Origin: Deltaproteobacteria bacterium
GTDB lineage: Bacteria; Bdellovibrionota; O2-12-FULL-43-9; JACQJE01
NCBI GenBank assembly: GCA_016205125.1
Contig: JACQJE010000195.1
Span: 1-8,404 of the forward strand
Direction of reading: 5' to 3'
DNA: 8,404 bases
The notes below the pieces were generated by a model. That model saw nothing but the letters and a program-made list of their open reading frames with translations. It made no database searches and was not told the DNA's origin. A program made the position numbers and the translations under genes. This document shows positions 7,126-8,404 of this stretch, one piece after another. Every line of letters starts with the position of its first letter. Positions within the stretch are counted from its first letter, which is position 1.

Positions 7126-8261
7126 AGAAGCTCCTTTCCCTGAAAGCCCCGATTTTTTCTCTCGCGATTCTTTTGATTTCGCTTTTTCCAAGGCTCACTC
7201 TCGCAAACGAATTTGGAAGAGAACTCGCAAAACTGATTGTGAGGGAGGTCATCATCTGCGCAAAGAGTGACCTCGTTTTTGATGTTACAGCTTTCTCTAT
7301 GGCGAGGTCGCTTAAGAACATGTTGATCCTGCAATTGAGGAACCCCGCCTGGCACTCGCTCTCTCGGAATGAGGTGGTAGAAATCGAACAAAGCATCCCT
7401 CATTTGGCGGCTCGCATGAGCGAGGATGTCGCTTTTCTCCTGAATCAAAGAACGATGCCAGATAATCTTCTGGGAAGATGGATTGATTCTATTGTGGAAC
7501 AGGCCTTTCAGCCGAGTGTTTCAGAACTCCTTTCATCGATGGAGTCTCAGCTGCTTGAGATGGAAGTCGATGATGAGGTTGACGCGTTAGTGATTCCCAC
7601 ACTTCCGAGCGAGGATGCGATGGGCCTTGAGGCTTTTAGCACGAAGGGCATGCAGGATGGATGGATCCGATCCCCTTTGGGCTCATTTTATTACCACTCC
7701 CCGTGGGACCCGCAGATCTTCGGATGGCTATCGAAAGTTGAAATGGAGGTTTTTTTTGGATTGTATGGGTCTGGACAGGATCAGTATTATGTCGAGGTGG
7801 TTCAACAGGAAGGGAAGGAAATTTTAAGAGTTCTGAAAGAGCAGATTGATTCGATGGCGGCACCGGCGGCGGATGTTCTTTCGGTCTCCGTTGATCTTCC
7901 TTCCCCTCAAGTTGGTTCGCAGGTTTCTCCCGTCGTGGTGAGTCTCCGGCGCATGGCCTCCGAAACGGCAAAAACAGTGTGGAATATTGAAGGGGTCGAA
8001 ACGCTGACTCCGCATCAGCGCCTGATGGTGGAGGGATTTGACACCTCTCGCATAAAGGAACAGCTGGCAGCAGAGGAACGGACATTTCTGGGAGCGATGG
8101 AAGAAATCAGCCCCGGGGAGTCCCCTCGCAATCCCGTTTCTCAGCGCGGTGCTGCGGATATGACAATCTCGTATAGGAGTGACTTTCTGAAGGATCTCTA
8201 TCTGAACCTCGTCAAGCGGGCCATTTTAAATGCGCAACTGAAAGGAAAGGTTCTTCCCTAA
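7122..8261 (+). CDS. Putative secreted or periplasmic protein, 379 residues, unknown function
   Basis: I do not recognise a family. The N-terminus is a clear Sec-type signal peptide: Lys-Lys at residues 2-3, a hydrophobic core at about 11-22, and a likely cleavage after Thr-Leu-Ala at residue 28. The mature part appears mostly helical up to residue 150 (amphipathic stretches such as ELAKLIVREVI and MESQLLEMEVDDEVD). It then has an aromatic-rich segment at about 180-225 (WIRSPLGSFYYHSPWDP, FFGLYGSGQDQYY), a Pro/Ser/Val-rich linker at about 246-275, and a helical C-terminus. There is one cysteine (residue 47) and no second membrane helix, so it is probably free in the periplasm or exported. No zinc, nucleotide-binding or catalytic motif is apparent. 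GAGG (7111-7114) lies seven bases before the ATG, which overlaps the stop of the small upstream gene. A run of eight T (7750-7757) lies in the frame. Confidence 0.85.
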   Translation: MKKLLSLKAPIFSLAILLISLFPRLTLANEFGRELAKLIVREVIICAKSDLVFDVTAFSMARSLKNMLILQLRNPAWHSLSRNEVVEIEQSIPHLAARMSEDVAFLLNQRTMPDNLLGRWIDSIVEQAFQPSVSELLSSMESQLLEMEVDDEVDALVIPTLPSEDAMGLEAFSTKGMQDGWIRSPLGSFYYHSPWDPQIFGWLSKVEMEVFFGLYGSGQDQYYVEVVQQEGKEILRVLKEQIDSMAAPAADVLSVSVDLPSPQVGSQVSPVVVSLRRMASETAKTVWNIEGVETLTPHQRLMVEGFDTSRIKEQLAAEERTFLGAMEEISPGESPRNPVSQRGAADMTISYRSDFLKDLYLNLVKRAILNAQLKGKVLP

Positions 8262-8274
8262 TCCAAAAATAGAC

Positions 8275-8298
8275 ATAGAGATTTTCAATCTTTATTTT
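8275..8298 (+). terminator. A/T-rich terminator-like hairpin
   Basis: ATAGAGATT (8275-8283) pairs with AATCTTTAT (8287-8295) over nine positions, one of them G-U, around a TTC loop. It is followed by TTT and lies 13 bases after the stop of the 379-residue gene. Low G+C in the stem makes it a weak candidate intrinsic terminator. Confidence 0.4.
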
Positions 8299-8350
8299 CC
8301 GATGCTAAAAGAGGCTCTTGCTCTTCTCTGGTTTCGCATTAGAATACACC

Positions 8351-8364
8351 GTTACTTGCGTAAC
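8351..8364. repeat. Short perfect hairpin GTTAC-TTGC-GTAAC
   Basis: Five perfect base pairs enclose a four-base loop. It may be chance, or part of a regulatory region for a gene beyond the right edge. Confidence 0.25.
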
Positions 8365-8387
8365 TTCTCAATAGGTTGAGGGATATG

Positions 8388-8404
8388 CACCCCCACCCTA
8401 ACCC
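8388..8404. repeat. Possible edge of a dispersed C-rich intergenic repeat
   Basis: The window ends in CACCCCCACCCTAACCC. From memory, closely similar C-rich strings (CCCTCACCCTAACCCTCTCCC type) are common dispersed intergenic repeats in proteobacterial and related genomes, usually continuing into a palindromic element. Only its first bases would be inside this window, so this is tentative. Confidence 0.3.

Larger units (their letters stand above)
8262..8404. other. Non-coding tail after the 379-residue gene
   Basis: No gene is supported in these 143 bases. The stretch contains an A/T-rich terminator-like hairpin (8275-8298), a short hairpin (8351-8364) and a C-rich repeat-like end (8388-8404). 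An ATG at 8385 has GAGGG only two bases before it, too close for a normal ribosome site, and the following codons are the C-rich repeat. Confidence 0.55.

Noticed and set aside
7750..7757. Run of eight T inside the 379-residue gene as a possible phase-variation or frameshift site
   Set aside because: The frame reads straight through as Val-Phe-Phe and stays open for a further 170 residues. A single homopolymer without population data is not evidence of slippage.
8388..8404. Telomere-like CCCTAACCC at the right edge
   Set aside because: There is only one imperfect unit, and the context is clearly bacterial; a dispersed intergenic repeat is the simpler reading.

Overview
The window reads as an ordinary, tightly packed bacterial chromosome segment with every convincing gene on the + strand. 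Base composition looks close to balanced in G+C, and the same style of codon use runs through all the genes. No phage, insertion sequence, CRISPR array or rRNA gene is visible. The cluster ftsH - cdaA - cdaR(ybbR) - glmM followed by nnr resembles the conserved housekeeping block I recall from Deltaproteobacteria-like phyla (Desulfobacterota, Bdellovibrionota) and Nitrospirota. The lineage cannot be fixed from this sequence, but a Gram-negative bacterium of that broad kind is the best guess.

Layout: (1) 1-1913, the 3' portion of ftsH, a membrane AAA+ zinc protease whose start lies off the left edge. (2) 1935-3649, cdaA and cdaR, the membrane diadenylate cyclase and its YbbR-domain partner, joined by an ATGA overlap. 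(3) 3758-5137, glmM, phosphoglucosamine mutase, the branch-point enzyme for UDP-GlcNAc and peptidoglycan. (4) 5138-5317, a 180-base gap with several short inverted repeats. (5) 5318-6877, nnr, a fused NAD(P)H-hydrate epimerase/dehydratase, with a weak terminator-like hairpin on its stop codon. (6) 6961-8261, two overlapping genes of unknown function, a 54-residue and a 379-residue protein, each with an apparent signal peptide. (7) 8262-8404, a non-coding tail with an A/T-rich terminator-like hairpin, ending in a C-rich CCCACCCTAACCC motif at the right edge.

Functionally, cdaA-cdaR-glmM is the classical c-di-AMP / cell-wall-precursor module: in characterised Firmicutes CdaR and GlmM bind and modulate CdaA. 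FtsH performs membrane protein quality control, and Nnr repairs damaged NAD(P)H. Several genes often found between these in related clusters (folP, pdxJ, acpS, tsaE) are absent. The least explained part is the putative secreted pair at the right; I recognise neither protein. I saw no clear evidence for a wholly new multi-gene system.
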